Source: Streptomyces sp. ISL-11
GTDB lineage: Bacteria; Actinomycetota; Actinomycetes; Streptomycetales; Streptomycetaceae
NCBI RefSeq assembly: GCF_018614525.1
Contig: NZ_JAGGOL010000078.1
Coordinates: 1-60,018 of the forward strand
Direction of reading: 5' to 3'
DNA: 60,018 nt
Shown here: positions 1-6,607 of the stretch, in pieces
Numbering within the stretch: position 1 is the first letter of the stretch
How the letters are laid out: each line of letters begins with the position of its first letter
The notes under the pieces: generated by a model
What the model was told of the DNA's origin: nothing
Databases searched by the model: none
Seen by the model: the letters and a program-made list of their open reading frames with translations, nothing else
Position numbers and translations under genes: made by a program

Positions 1-1
1 G

Positions 2-331
2 CGTGCGGCGGCCGCGGAGCCCCGGCTGGGCCCGGTGGCGGAGTGGGCGCGCATCGGCCCGTACCGGGTGCTGGCCGCGCTGCCGGTGGCGGCCGCGGCG
101 GACCCCTCGGTACGCCCTCTGCTGGCGCCGGCCCACGCCGAACTGGCCCGGACGGCGGAGACGTTCCTCGACCACGCCGGCCAGGCCGGCCGCACGGCCG
201 CCGCCCTCGGCATCCACCGCCAGACCCTCTACTACCGCCTGTCCCGCGTCGAACAACTCACGGGCCTCGACCTGGACAACGGCGAGGACCGGCTGCTCCT
301 TCATATGACGCTGAAGGCGGCGCGGCTGTAG
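2..331 (+). CDS. PucR-type transcriptional regulator, C-terminal fragment
   Basis: The window begins inside this gene; only about 109 C-terminal residues are present. The visible part matches the C-terminal helix-turn-helix of PucR/CdaR-type activators: an alanine-rich helix (FLDHAGQAGRTAAALGIHR), then the recognition segment QTLYYRLSRVEQLTGLDL and the closing RLLLHMTLKAARL. In this family an upstream GAF, purine-catabolism or sugar-diacid domain senses a metabolite and this domain binds DNA. The sensing domain lies outside the window, so neither ligand nor targets can be inferred. Transcription runs rightward into the repeat element at 419-539, which may act as its terminator. Confidence 0.8.
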   Translation, partial: RAAAAEPRLGPVAEWARIGPYRVLAALPVAAAADPSVRPLLAPAHAELARTAETFLDHAGQAGRTAAALGIHRQTLYYRLSRVEQLTGLDLDNGEDRLLLHMTLKAARL

Positions 332-418
332 GGCCTTGCAGGATCCGCAGTTTCAGGTCAGGGTCGGAGAGGCGGTCAACCCGCTGACGAGTTGAGCGAA
401 TGCGGTGCGCTGGTTGGG

Positions 419-539
419 CCGCCTGCGGCGGCGAGCGCCCTGCGGGCGCGTCCTCAATCGCCGGACGGGCTGACATCGGCTGAGCTCAGCCGATGTCAGC
501 CCGTCCGGCGATTGAGGACACCGCCGCGCAGCGGTGGTG
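419..539. repeat. Composite palindromic intergenic repeat (68-bp perfect palindrome)
   Basis: Positions 451-518 are a perfect inverted repeat with 34-bp arms centred on GAGCTC; every base from 451 pairs with its partner back from 518. Each arm carries TCCTCAATCGCCGGACGGGC. It is flanked by a GCGCCC-TGC-GGGCGC hairpin (435-449) and a CACCGCCGC-GCA-GCGGTGGTG hairpin (519-539). Related copies lie at 27721-27826, 37182-37400, 46480-46590 and 49026-49157. It sits between the 3' end of the regulator fragment and the 3' end of the NIPSNAP gene, so it could be a bidirectional terminator, a non-autonomous mobile element, or both. Confidence 0.9.
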
Positions 540-552
540 CACACGACACGGC

Positions 553-864
553 CTAGGACACACCGCCGAGCGGCCGGAGGAAGCGGCGTTCGTACCGCTT
601 GATGCACCGCGTGCGACGAGCCAGTTCGAACGCGTCCTGGCACTCCGGATCAGACACGCTGTCCGTGCGGTACTGCTCGTACGCGGCGAGACTGGGAAAC
701 GAGAAGAGGGCGTAGGCGATGTCGCTGTCGCCCTCACTCGGCAGGAAGTAGCCATGGTGCGTCCCGCCGAAACGGTTGACCAGCCCAACCCAGCGGCGAC
801 CGTATTCCTCGAAGTCCTCAAGCTTGTCGGCGTCGATCTCGTACGTCAGATGAATGGTGATCAT
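553..864 (-). CDS. NIPSNAP-like small protein
   Basis: A 103-residue protein beginning MITIHLTYEID and rich in aromatic residues (LEDFEEYGRRWVGL, HHGYFLPSEGDSD, SFPSLAAYEQYR). This is the ferredoxin-like dimeric alpha/beta barrel pattern of the NIPSNAP family. Members are small cytoplasmic proteins, often of unknown substrate. The ATG at 864 is chosen because the fold starts there; an upstream in-frame start would only add 22 unstructured residues. No Shine-Dalgarno is visible. It ends against the palindromic repeat. Function cannot be set beyond the fold; a monooxygenase-like or stress role is possible. Confidence 0.7.
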   Translation of the reverse strand: MITIHLTYEIDADKLEDFEEYGRRWVGLVNRFGGTHHGYFLPSEGDSDIAYALFSFPSLAAYEQYRTDSVSDPECQDAFELARRTRCIKRYERRFLRPLGGVS

Positions 865-962
865 GCCTACATGATGCAGCGAGACGGTTCGGGCCCGGCT
901 TCCGGTAGTTCCGCAGGAAGCAGTGCTCACGAACGCGCGGATCCTCCAGCCCGCCGCCGCGG

Positions 963-1397
963 GTGACGGCGTTGGGTGATCATGGTTCGGTGACGGACGA
1001 CATCGAGAACATCGAGGACAGGATCATCATCGACCTGGACCGGGCCGCCGCGGAGATCACCGGGCGGCTGGCCGGGTGGCGGGCGCGTGGGCTGGTGGCC
1101 GGGGCGGTGACCTGGGTCGATCTGGACGCGCCGTGGCCGCAGCCGCTGGAGACCGACCGGGCGCGGGTGGCGAGGCCGTACTCGGTCGGGATCCAGGTCG
1201 AGGGCCCCGGGGATTCGGGGCTGTCGGTGGTGCTCTTCCGCGACGGGCGGGCCGACGTGGACTTCCTGGCCGTCGGCGCGGACGAGGTACGAACGGAGGC
1301 GCCCGACTCCGCGACGCCCCGGGCGTTCGGGGCCGTACTGGACGACTGCGTCGGCCGCGCCTTCGGTACCGGCCGCCTCAGCTCTCCTCGACCGTGA
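963..1397 (+). CDS. Hypothetical protein, about 144 aa
   Basis: I do not recognise this protein. It has an acidic N-terminal helix (DDIENIEDRIIIDLDRAAAE), then a mixed alpha/beta body including WVDLDAPWPQPLE, a glycine-containing strand pair (SVGIQVEGPGDSGLSVVLF) and DVDFLAVGADEV. There is no signal peptide, membrane segment or obvious catalytic motif. The start could be GTG at 963 or GTG at 990 (VTDDIEN); neither has a good ribosome binding site. Its 3' end overlaps the convergent ferredoxin gene by 20 bp. Codon use is typical of the genome, so it is probably a real cytoplasmic gene. Confidence 0.6.
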   Translation: MTALGDHGSVTDDIENIEDRIIIDLDRAAAEITGRLAGWRARGLVAGAVTWVDLDAPWPQPLETDRARVARPYSVGIQVEGPGDSGLSVVLFRDGRADVDFLAVGADEVRTEAPDSATPRAFGAVLDDCVGRAFGTGRLSSPRP

Positions 1398-1581
1398 TCG
1401 CCTGCACCGGACACGCCCGTGCCGCCTCCCGTACGAGGGGGTCGCCCGCCCCGTCCTCGCGGCCGGGCAGGACGGTGCCGAAACCGTCGTCGTCCTGGGT
1501 GAAGACGTTCGGCGCGGTCAGGGCGCACTGGCCGGAGCCGATGCAGTTGTCGCTGTCGATGCTGACGCGGATGTCGCTCAT
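1378..1581 (-). CDS. 3Fe-4S ferredoxin, P450 redox partner
   Basis: A 67-residue ferredoxin, the usual size for Streptomyces P450 partners. Cluster ligands are Cys13 and Cys19 (CIGSGQC) and Cys57 (ACPVQAI). The spacing lacks the second cysteine of a CxxCxxC motif, which indicates a 3Fe-4S rather than 4Fe-4S cluster. It would carry electrons from a ferredoxin reductase, encoded elsewhere, to the P450 whose stop lies 29 nt upstream on the same strand; the two form an operon with the P450 first. The ATG at 1581 follows a purine-rich AGGAA sequence. Its 3' end overlaps the convergent gene at 963-1397. Confidence 0.93.
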   Translation of the reverse strand: MSDIRVSIDSDNCIGSGQCALTAPNVFTQDDDGFGTVLPGREDGAGDPLVREAARACPVQAITVEES

Positions 1582-1610
1582 CGTGCTGTTCCTTCTGTTG
1601 TTGACGGGTG

Positions 1611-2825
1611 TCACCAGGTGACGGGAAGGGCGAAGAGTCCTTGCAGGGTGTCGCCGGGCTTGACGGGCACCTCGTCCGGTGCGACGGCGAGCCGCAGGGT
1701 CGGGATGCGGCGGACGAGCGTGAGCAGGGCCAGCTCCATCTCCGCTCGGGCCAGGTTCTGGCCCAGGCACTGATGGATGCCGTAGCCGAAGGCGACGTGG
1801 TGCCGGGCCGAGCGGTGGAGGTCGAGGGTGTCGGGGTGGTCGTAGGCGGCGGCGTCGCGGTTGGCGACCGAGGTGCCGATCATGACGCCGTCGCCGGCGC
1901 GCAGGGTCCGTCCGGCGATCTCTATGTCGTCGGTGGCGACGCGCACGAGCCCGTCGGCGATGGACAGGAAGCGCAGCAGCTCCTCCACGGCGGTGGGCAT
2001 GAGGGTGGGGTCGGCGCGCAGGGCCGCGAGTTCGCCGGGGTGTTCGAGCAGGGTGTAGGTGCCGAGGGAGATCATGTTGGACGTGGTCTCGTGGCCTGCC
2101 ACGAGCAGCAGAAGCGTCATCATGACGAGCTCGTCGCGGTCGAGTTGGTCCTCGGCGAGCCGCTCGGCGATGAGTTCGTCGAGGAGGCCGTCGCCGGGGT
2201 CGTCCTTCTTCCGGTCGACGAGCCGGTGGAGGTAGGCGCGGAGTTCGTCGCGGGCGGTGGTGGCCTCGCGGTCGGTCCGCGCGGCGAGCAGTGCGCGGGA
2301 GCGGGTCTCGAAGAAGTCGTGGTCGGCGTAGGGGATGCCGAGCAGTGAGCAGATGACCATCGAGGGCAGGGGTAGGGCGAAGGCGGAGACGAGCTCCGCG
2401 CCGGGGCCCTTGGCGAGCATGGTGTCGATGAGGCGGTCGACGACGGCCTGGATCTGCGGACGCATGGCGTTGACGCGCTGGAGACCGAAGCGGGGGATCA
2501 GCATGCGGCGCTGACGGGCGTGTTCGGGGTCGTCGACGCCCAGCAGCGGGAGGACGACGGTGTGCTGGGACTCGGCGCGCGGGGCGACCACGGGAAAGGC
2601 CGGATTCTGCCGGTCGGTGGAGACCCGGGGGTCGGTGAGCAGCGCGCGGGCCTCGGTGTGGCCGGTCACCAGCCACACCACGCGTCCGTCGTAGAGCGTC
2701 ACGCGGGTGAGCGGGCCGTCCGCCGTCAGCTCGTCGTAGTCGGCCGGTGGCTGGTACGGGCACGTACGGTCGCGGGGAAAGGCGGGGGCTGACGGGGTGG
2801 TGGATCGGATCCCGGTGTCGGTCAT
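1611..2825 (-). CDS. Cytochrome P450, CYP105-like
   Basis: A 404-residue soluble bacterial P450, normal length for the family. The I-helix oxygen-activation motif AGHETT is at 243-248, the K-helix ExxR (ELLR) at about 282-285, and the heme loop FGYGIHQCLGQ has the thiolate Cys353. The N-terminus (FPRDRTCPYQPPADYDEL) and heme region resemble CYP105D-type enzymes, which hydroxylate xenobiotics and macrolides using a small 3Fe-4S ferredoxin; the ferredoxin gene follows at 1378. GGAAGG lies 6 nt before the ATG. No biosynthetic genes are adjacent, so this reads as a catabolic or detoxifying pair rather than a tailoring enzyme. Substrate unknown. Confidence 0.93.
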   Translation of the reverse strand: MTDTGIRSTTPSAPAFPRDRTCPYQPPADYDELTADGPLTRVTLYDGRVVWLVTGHTEARALLTDPRVSTDRQNPAFPVVAPRAESQHTVVLPLLGVDDPEHARQRRMLIPRFGLQRVNAMRPQIQAVVDRLIDTMLAKGPGAELVSAFALPLPSMVICSLLGIPYADHDFFETRSRALLAARTDREATTARDELRAYLHRLVDRKKDDPGDGLLDELIAERLAEDQLDRDELVMMTLLLLVAGHETTSNMISLGTYTLLEHPGELAALRADPTLMPTAVEELLRFLSIADGLVRVATDDIEIAGRTLRAGDGVMIGTSVANRDAAAYDHPDTLDLHRSARHHVAFGYGIHQCLGQNLARAEMELALLTLVRRIPTLRLAVAPDEVPVKPGDTLQGLFALPVTW

Positions 2826-3054
2826 GTCTTACCTTCCAGGCGTTCGGACTGTTGTCCTCTACATCCAGTGCGTCCAGTCCAAGCTCCTCGGCTCCTCTCC
2901 GCCATGCCTAGTTCGGCCATATCCCGCACAACGCCGGAATATGTCTCAGGGGCGAGTCTTTTGGACATGAGTCACCGCACGGCACGGCCGACGCGGTGGT
3001 GGCCTGGCGGCCGCGCACAGGGAATGGACGCAGGTAAGGGCCGTCGGCCAAGGC
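2826..3054. other. Upstream region of the P450 operon, no gene seen
   Basis: This stretch lies between the P450 start and the TetR 3' end. It should hold the P450 promoter on the minus strand; a TTGGAC hexamer followed 15 bp later by TAGAGG, before the GGAAGG ribosome binding site, is the only candidate and its spacing is short. A short inverted repeat GGAC-TGTT-GTCC sits near 2848. Open frames across it have no coding character. Confidence 0.4.
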
Positions 3055-3086
3055 GTACGGTCCTTACGACGTACGGTCCTTACGCC
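3055..3086. repeat. 16-bp tandem duplication
   Basis: Two adjacent copies of a 16-bp unit beginning GTACGGTCCTTACG occupy 3055-3070 and 3071-3086 and differ only at the penultimate base. They directly precede the hairpin at 3084. They could be a regulatory duplication or replication slippage. Confidence 0.75.
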
Positions 3087-3109
3087 GGGCCGGTGGCACC
3101 CGGCCCGGC
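3084..3109 (-). terminator. Likely terminator of the TetR gene
   Basis: GCCGGGCCGG (3084-3093) pairs with CCGGCCCGGC (3100-3109) around a six-base loop. It lies about 50 nt downstream of the TetR stop. There is no U-tract, as is common for GC-rich actinomycete terminators. Confidence 0.55.
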
Positions 3110-3160
3110 CGACCACGCCCTACCGCCGGTCGTCCCTCCGCTCCGGCCGGCGGCCTCCGA

Positions 3161-3766
3161 TCACTCCCCGTCGGCGCCGGAGGCGTTCAGCACCGTCCCG
3201 GCCAGCACCCTGCGCATCCCCTCCACCAGTTCGGCGCCGGTCGGTGCGGTCTTCGCGTCGACGAGCCACTGCACCCACATGCCGATGAAGAGCGCGTGGT
3301 ACAGGGCGCCCGCGGTCCGCGTCGCCTCCTCGCTCACCTCGGTGTCCTGAACGCCCTCGAAGATCGCCACCAGCCCTTCCCGGCCGCTGGGCAGCACTTC
3401 GGCGAACCATTTCTTCAGATCGGGGTTGGACCCCATCTGCCCGATCACTTCCAGCTGGACCCCCCAGAACGGGCGGTCCCGTTCGAACTGCCCCGTCAGT
3501 GCGTCCAGCGCGCCCGCGAGGTACTCGCCCCGCGAGACGGCGCCGTCGGCGCGGGCCGCCAGCGTGCGGCTCACCTCGTCGCCCCACTCCTCGGTCAGCT
3601 TGATGAACGCGGCCATCATCAGCGCGTCCTTGGAGCCGTAGTGGTAGCCGATGGAGGCGAGGTTGGCGCCCGAGGCGGCCACGATGTCGCGCGCGGTGGT
3701 CCGCACCCAGCCCTTTTCGAGCAGGCATGCCTTGGCGCCTTCGAGCAGATCTTCGCGATGTCCCAT
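3161..3766 (-). CDS. TetR-family repressor of the adjacent exporter
   Basis: A 201-residue TetR/AcrR regulator. The DNA-binding domain is residues 5-50, with helix-turn-helix TTARDIVAASGANLASIGYHYGS and the typical following KDALM. The remainder is an all-helical ligand-binding domain (FWGVQLEVIGQM, MWVQWLVDAK). It is divergent from the drug exporter at 3901, and the 134-bp gap carries an eight-unit 13-bp repeat array, so it most likely represses the exporter and itself until a toxic ligand binds. A TAGGCT box ends 6 nt before the ATG and there is no Shine-Dalgarno, so the mRNA should be leaderless. Confidence 0.9.
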   Translation of the reverse strand: MGHREDLLEGAKACLLEKGWVRTTARDIVAASGANLASIGYHYGSKDALMMAAFIKLTEEWGDEVSRTLAARADGAVSRGEYLAGALDALTGQFERDRPFWGVQLEVIGQMGSNPDLKKWFAEVLPSGREGLVAIFEGVQDTEVSEEATRTAGALYHALFIGMWVQWLVDAKTAPTGAELVEGMRRVLAGTVLNASGADGE

Positions 3767-3772
3767 GCCGGA

Positions 3773-3778
3773 AGCCTA
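3773..3778 (-). promoter_or_regulatory. -10 box of leaderless TetR transcript
   Basis: The minus strand reads TAGGCT, then six bases, then the ATG at 3766. This places the expected transcription start on the start codon. The -35 region would fall at the edge of the 13-bp repeat array; no good -35 hexamer is seen. Confidence 0.6.
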
Positions 3779-3787
3779 GCCGGGGTC

Positions 3788-3891
3788 ATACGGGCGTACC
3801 AGACAGCCGTACAAGACGGCCGTCCCAGACGTCCGTCTCACACGACCGTCCTATACAAACGTCATAGACAAGCGTTTAAGACAACCGTATA
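3788..3891. promoter_or_regulatory. Eight-unit 13-bp phased operator array
   Basis: Eight consecutive 13-bp units follow the pattern A-x-A-C-n3-C-G-T-n3. CGT falls at 3795, 3808, 3821, 3834, 3847, 3860, 3873 and 3886, exactly 13 bp apart. The preceding tetramers are ATAC, AGAC, AGAC, AGAC, ACAC, ATAC, AGAC and AGAC. Unit 4 contains a small palindrome, AGACG-TC-CGTCT. The array fills the gap between the divergent TetR and exporter genes and overlaps the exporter's -35 and -10. The likely reading is a multi-site operator for the TetR protein. Confidence 0.85.
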
Positions 3892-3893
3892 GT
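3865..3893 (+). promoter_or_regulatory. Promoter of leaderless exporter transcript
   Basis: TAGACA (3865-3870, five of six matches to TTGACA) is separated by 17 bp from TATAGT (3888-3893). The ATG follows 7 nt later with no Shine-Dalgarno, which predicts transcription starting at the start codon. Both hexamers lie inside repeat units 7 and 8, so repressor binding would block polymerase. Confidence 0.7.
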
Positions 3894-3900
3894 CCTCGGC

Positions 3901-5466
3901 ATGACGAACTCCGGCGCACGTGCCGGGCGCAGGGAATGGACGGCCTTCGTCGTCCTCCTGCTGCCCCTCCTCCTGGTCTCGATGGACGTCTCCGTGCTCT
4001 TCTTCGCCATCCCCGCCATCAGCACGGAGCTGGCCCCCACCGGCACCCAGCAGCTGTGGATCTTCGACAGTTACGCGTTCGCCCTCGCCGGGCTGCTGAT
4101 CACGATGGGGTCGCTCGGCGACCGGATCGGCCGCCGCAAGCTGCTGCTCCTGGGCGCCACGGCCTTCGGCGCCGCCTCGGTCGCCGCCGCGTACGCACGG
4201 AACCCGGAGATGCTCATCGCGGCGCGGGCCGTCCTCGGCATCGGGGGCGCGACGCTGATGCCCAGCACCATGGCCTTGCTGCGCAACATGTTCCGGGACG
4301 GCAAGCAGCGCTCGAAGGCGATCGGGATCTGGAGCGGCGCCATGGCGGGCGGTATCGCGCTCGGCTCGGTACTGGGCGGTGTGATGCTCGACCACTTCTG
4401 GTGGGGCTCGGTGTTCCTGATCAATGTGCCGGCGATGGTGCTGCTGCTGGTGCTCGTGCCGCTGCTGGTACCCGAGTTCAAGGACCCGGCGCCGGGCCGG
4501 TTCGACCTGCTGAGCGTGCCGCTGTCGATGGGCGCCGTACTGCCGGTGATCTACGGGATCAAGGAGATGGCCGCCCACGGCATCACCCTCCCCATGGTGC
4601 TGTGCGTCGCCGTCGGCCTGGTCCTCGCCGTGACCTTCGTCCACCGTCAGCGCACCCGCCCCGACGCGATGATCGGCCGGGCGCTGTTCCGGCACCGGGC
4701 CTTCGGGGCCGGCATCGGGCTGAACACCCTCGCTACCTTCGGAATGATGGGTTCCGCCTACTTCACCACCCAGTACTTGCAGTCGGTGCTCGGCAAGAGC
4801 CCGCTGGAGGCGGCGCTGTGGGGCACCGTCCCGTCCCTCGCGGTCGGGTTCACCGCGCCGGCGGCCGCCACCCTCGGCCAGAAGCTGCCGAAGTCCTGGG
4901 TCATGGCCGCCGGGTTCGTCATCGGCGCCGCCGGCTACGCGCTGCTCGCGGTGTGCGGTCCGCGGTCACTGACCCTCGTGCTGGTCGGGGCGGCCGTCGT
5001 CAGCTGCGGCATCGTCGTCGTGATGGCACTGGTCTCCGACATGGCGCTCGCCACCGCCCCGCCGGAGAAGGCGGGCACCGCCGCCGCCCTGCTGGAGACC
5101 GGCCAGGAGTTCGGCGGGGCCATGGGCATGGCCCTCTTCGGCACCGTCGGCGTGGCCGTCTACCGCCGCGACGTGAACGACGCCCTGTCCCCGGACCTGC
5201 CGCACGGTGCGCTGGAGGCGGCGCGCGAGACGCTCGGCGGCGCGGCCTCCGTCGCGGCCGACCTGCCGGGCCAGGCCGGCGGGACCGTGCTGACCGCCGC
5301 CCGCGAGGCGTTCACGCACGGCATGAACGTCGCCGCCCTCGGCGGCACGGCGGTCCTGCTCCTCGCCGCCGTCCTCACGGTGGCCGCGCTGCGGGGCGTA
5401 CGGACGGAGCCGCCGGCGGCGGAGCCGGAGCCCGAGCCGGCGGCGCGAGCAACGGCCGTCCGCTGA
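3901..5466 (+). CDS. MFS multidrug exporter, DHA2 (14-TM) family
   Basis: A 521-residue proton-coupled exporter, typical DHA2 length, with about 14 hydrophobic segments. Transmembrane segment 1 carries the SMDVSVLFFAIP signature, the loop 2-3 motif A is GDRIGRRK, and motif C-like glycines occur in segment 5 (GGIALGSVLGGVMLDHFWWGS). It resembles SmvA/QacA/LfrA-type pumps for cationic dyes, antiseptics or antibiotics. It is paralogous to the exporter at 6608 (for example both contain QQLWIFD, AFGAASVAAAYA and GKSPLEAALW). Control is probably by the divergent TetR. Substrate unknown. Confidence 0.92.
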   Translation: MTNSGARAGRREWTAFVVLLLPLLLVSMDVSVLFFAIPAISTELAPTGTQQLWIFDSYAFALAGLLITMGSLGDRIGRRKLLLLGATAFGAASVAAAYARNPEMLIAARAVLGIGGATLMPSTMALLRNMFRDGKQRSKAIGIWSGAMAGGIALGSVLGGVMLDHFWWGSVFLINVPAMVLLLVLVPLLVPEFKDPAPGRFDLLSVPLSMGAVLPVIYGIKEMAAHGITLPMVLCVAVGLVLAVTFVHRQRTRPDAMIGRALFRHRAFGAGIGLNTLATFGMMGSAYFTTQYLQSVLGKSPLEAALWGTVPSLAVGFTAPAAATLGQKLPKSWVMAAGFVIGAAGYALLAVCGPRSLTLVLVGAAVVSCGIVVVMALVSDMALATAPPEKAGTAAALLETGQEFGGAMGMALFGTVGVAVYRRDVNDALSPDLPHGALEAARETLGGAASVAADLPGQAGGTVLTAAREAFTHGMNVAALGGTAVLLLAAVLTVAALRGVRTEPPAAEPEPEPAARATAVR

Positions 5467-5477
5467 ACCTTCCGCCT

Positions 5478-5508
5478 GGCGCCCCCGTCCCTCACGGACC
5501 GGGGCGCC
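5478..5508. terminator. Bidirectional terminator between convergent genes
   Basis: GGCGCCCC (5478-5485) pairs with GGGGCGCC (5501-5508), with GTCC/GGAC continuing the stem around CTCAC. It lies just past the exporter stop and overlaps the stop codon of the convergent GntR-TetR gene. Confidence 0.75.
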
Positions 5509-6463
5509 GCCGCGCGATGTGGGCACCCAGCCCGTCCAGCAGCCGCAGCAGCCCGAACTCGAACATCGAGTCCAGGGTCAGATCGACGCCCGGATCGCGC
5601 ATGATGCGCCCGTACATCGCGTACCGGCCCGACTCGACGATCTCGACCATCGCCGGGTACTGCGCCTCCAGCCACTGGTCATTGGTGATGCCGGTGTCCT
5701 GCTCGGCCTCCGCCTCGTCCTCCAGGTTCACGGCGACGCCGCGCACGTAGCCCGCGACGGTGACGGTGATGTGGAGCATGGCCTGCGGGTCGAGCCCCAG
5801 CCGTTCCACCGGCGCCATGGCCCACTCCATGTGGGCGAGGGCGTTCGGGGACAGCAGGGGCCGGGTGAAGGACATCGCCTTCGCGAGCCAGGGGTGGCGC
5901 CGGTAGAGCGCCCATTGCAGGCGCGCGGCCGCCTCCAGCCGCTCCCGCCAGCCCTCGGGCGCGTCGGCCGGCAGCTCGTCCTCGCCGAAGGCGGCGTCCG
6001 CCATCAGGACGACCAGCTCGTCCTTGCCCGGCACATAGCGGTACAGGGCCATGGTGGAGACGCCGAGTTCGGCCGCGATGGCGCGCATGGACAGGGCCGC
6101 CGCACCCTCGGCGTCGGCGATGCCGATGGCAGTCCGGACGACGCGCTCCCGGGTGAGCGCGTTCTCGCCTTCGCGCGCGCTGTTGCGCCGGGGCGCGCGC
6201 GCCAGGGGTCCCGCACGGCCGCCGGGCGACTCCACGACCGTACCCACGCCCGGCACGGCCCGGACGAGTCCTTCCCGCCGCAGCACCGCCAGGACCTTGG
6301 TGGCGGTCGCCATGGCCACGCCCCACTCCTGGGTGATCTGCCGGGTGGAGGGGACCTTCTCGCCCGCGCGCAGTTCGCCGGAGGTGATGCGGTCGCGGAG
6401 TTCCGCGGCGATCCGGAGGTACGGAGCGGGGGCCGGAGTCGCCGACCGTTCTAGTGCACCCAT
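5492..6463 (-). CDS. GntR-TetR fusion transcriptional regulator
   Basis: A 323-residue protein with two DNA-binding modules. Residues about 14-75 form a GntR winged helix (YLRIAAELRDRITSGEL, PSTRQITQEWGV, VLRREGLVRAVPG). A basic linker follows, then a TetR helix-turn-helix at about 105-150 (LSMRAIAAELGVSTMALYRYV) and a TetR_C-type ligand domain (LLSPNALAHMEWAM). Such fusions are known in actinomycetes and usually control an adjacent exporter, here the one at 6608. The ATG at 6463 is preferred because TAGCCT lies 7 nt upstream (leaderless); an earlier in-frame start would add 17 residues reading through this box. Confidence 0.88.
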   Translation of the reverse strand: MGALERSATPAPAPYLRIAAELRDRITSGELRAGEKVPSTRQITQEWGVAMATATKVLAVLRREGLVRAVPGVGTVVESPGGRAGPLARAPRRNSAREGENALTRERVVRTAIGIADAEGAAALSMRAIAAELGVSTMALYRYVPGKDELVVLMADAAFGEDELPADAPEGWRERLEAAARLQWALYRRHPWLAKAMSFTRPLLSPNALAHMEWAMAPVERLGLDPQAMLHITVTVAGYVRGVAVNLEDEAEAEQDTGITNDQWLEAQYPAMVEIVESGRYAMYGRIMRDPGVDLTLDSMFEFGLLRLLDGLGAHIARRRPGP

Positions 6464-6507
6464 GGACGGAAGGCTAGCACCGGATCCCGCTTGCACTAGT
6501 GCACTAC
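6451..6507. promoter_or_regulatory. Paired operators of the GntR-TetR regulator
   Basis: TAGTGCACTA (6498-6507) is a perfect palindrome, overlapped by a second one, GCACTAGTGC (6493-6502). A further copy, CTAGTGCAC (6451-6459), lies within the first codons of the regulator gene. The regulator's -10 (TAGCCT on the minus strand, 6471-6476) sits between them. A protein bound at both sites would bracket its own promoter, consistent with autorepression. Confidence 0.75.
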
Positions 6508-6556
6508 CTCCCAAGTACGCCCAGAATTGCGGATGTCAGAGGTCTGTGCGTACCTT

Positions 6557-6574
6557 GTACGCGATGACGCGTAC
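6557..6574. promoter_or_regulatory. Inverted repeat in exporter promoter region
   Basis: GTACGCG (6557-6563) and CGCGTAC (6568-6574) form a perfect 7-bp inverted repeat around ATGA. It lies 34 bp before the exporter start and overlaps a possible -35 (TTGTAC, 6555-6560). Its sequence differs from the GTGCAC operators, so it may be read by the TetR half of the fusion or by another regulator. Confidence 0.55.
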
Positions 6575-6607
6575 GCCATAAACAGACCGCACTAGGGGGA
6601 GCCTCCG

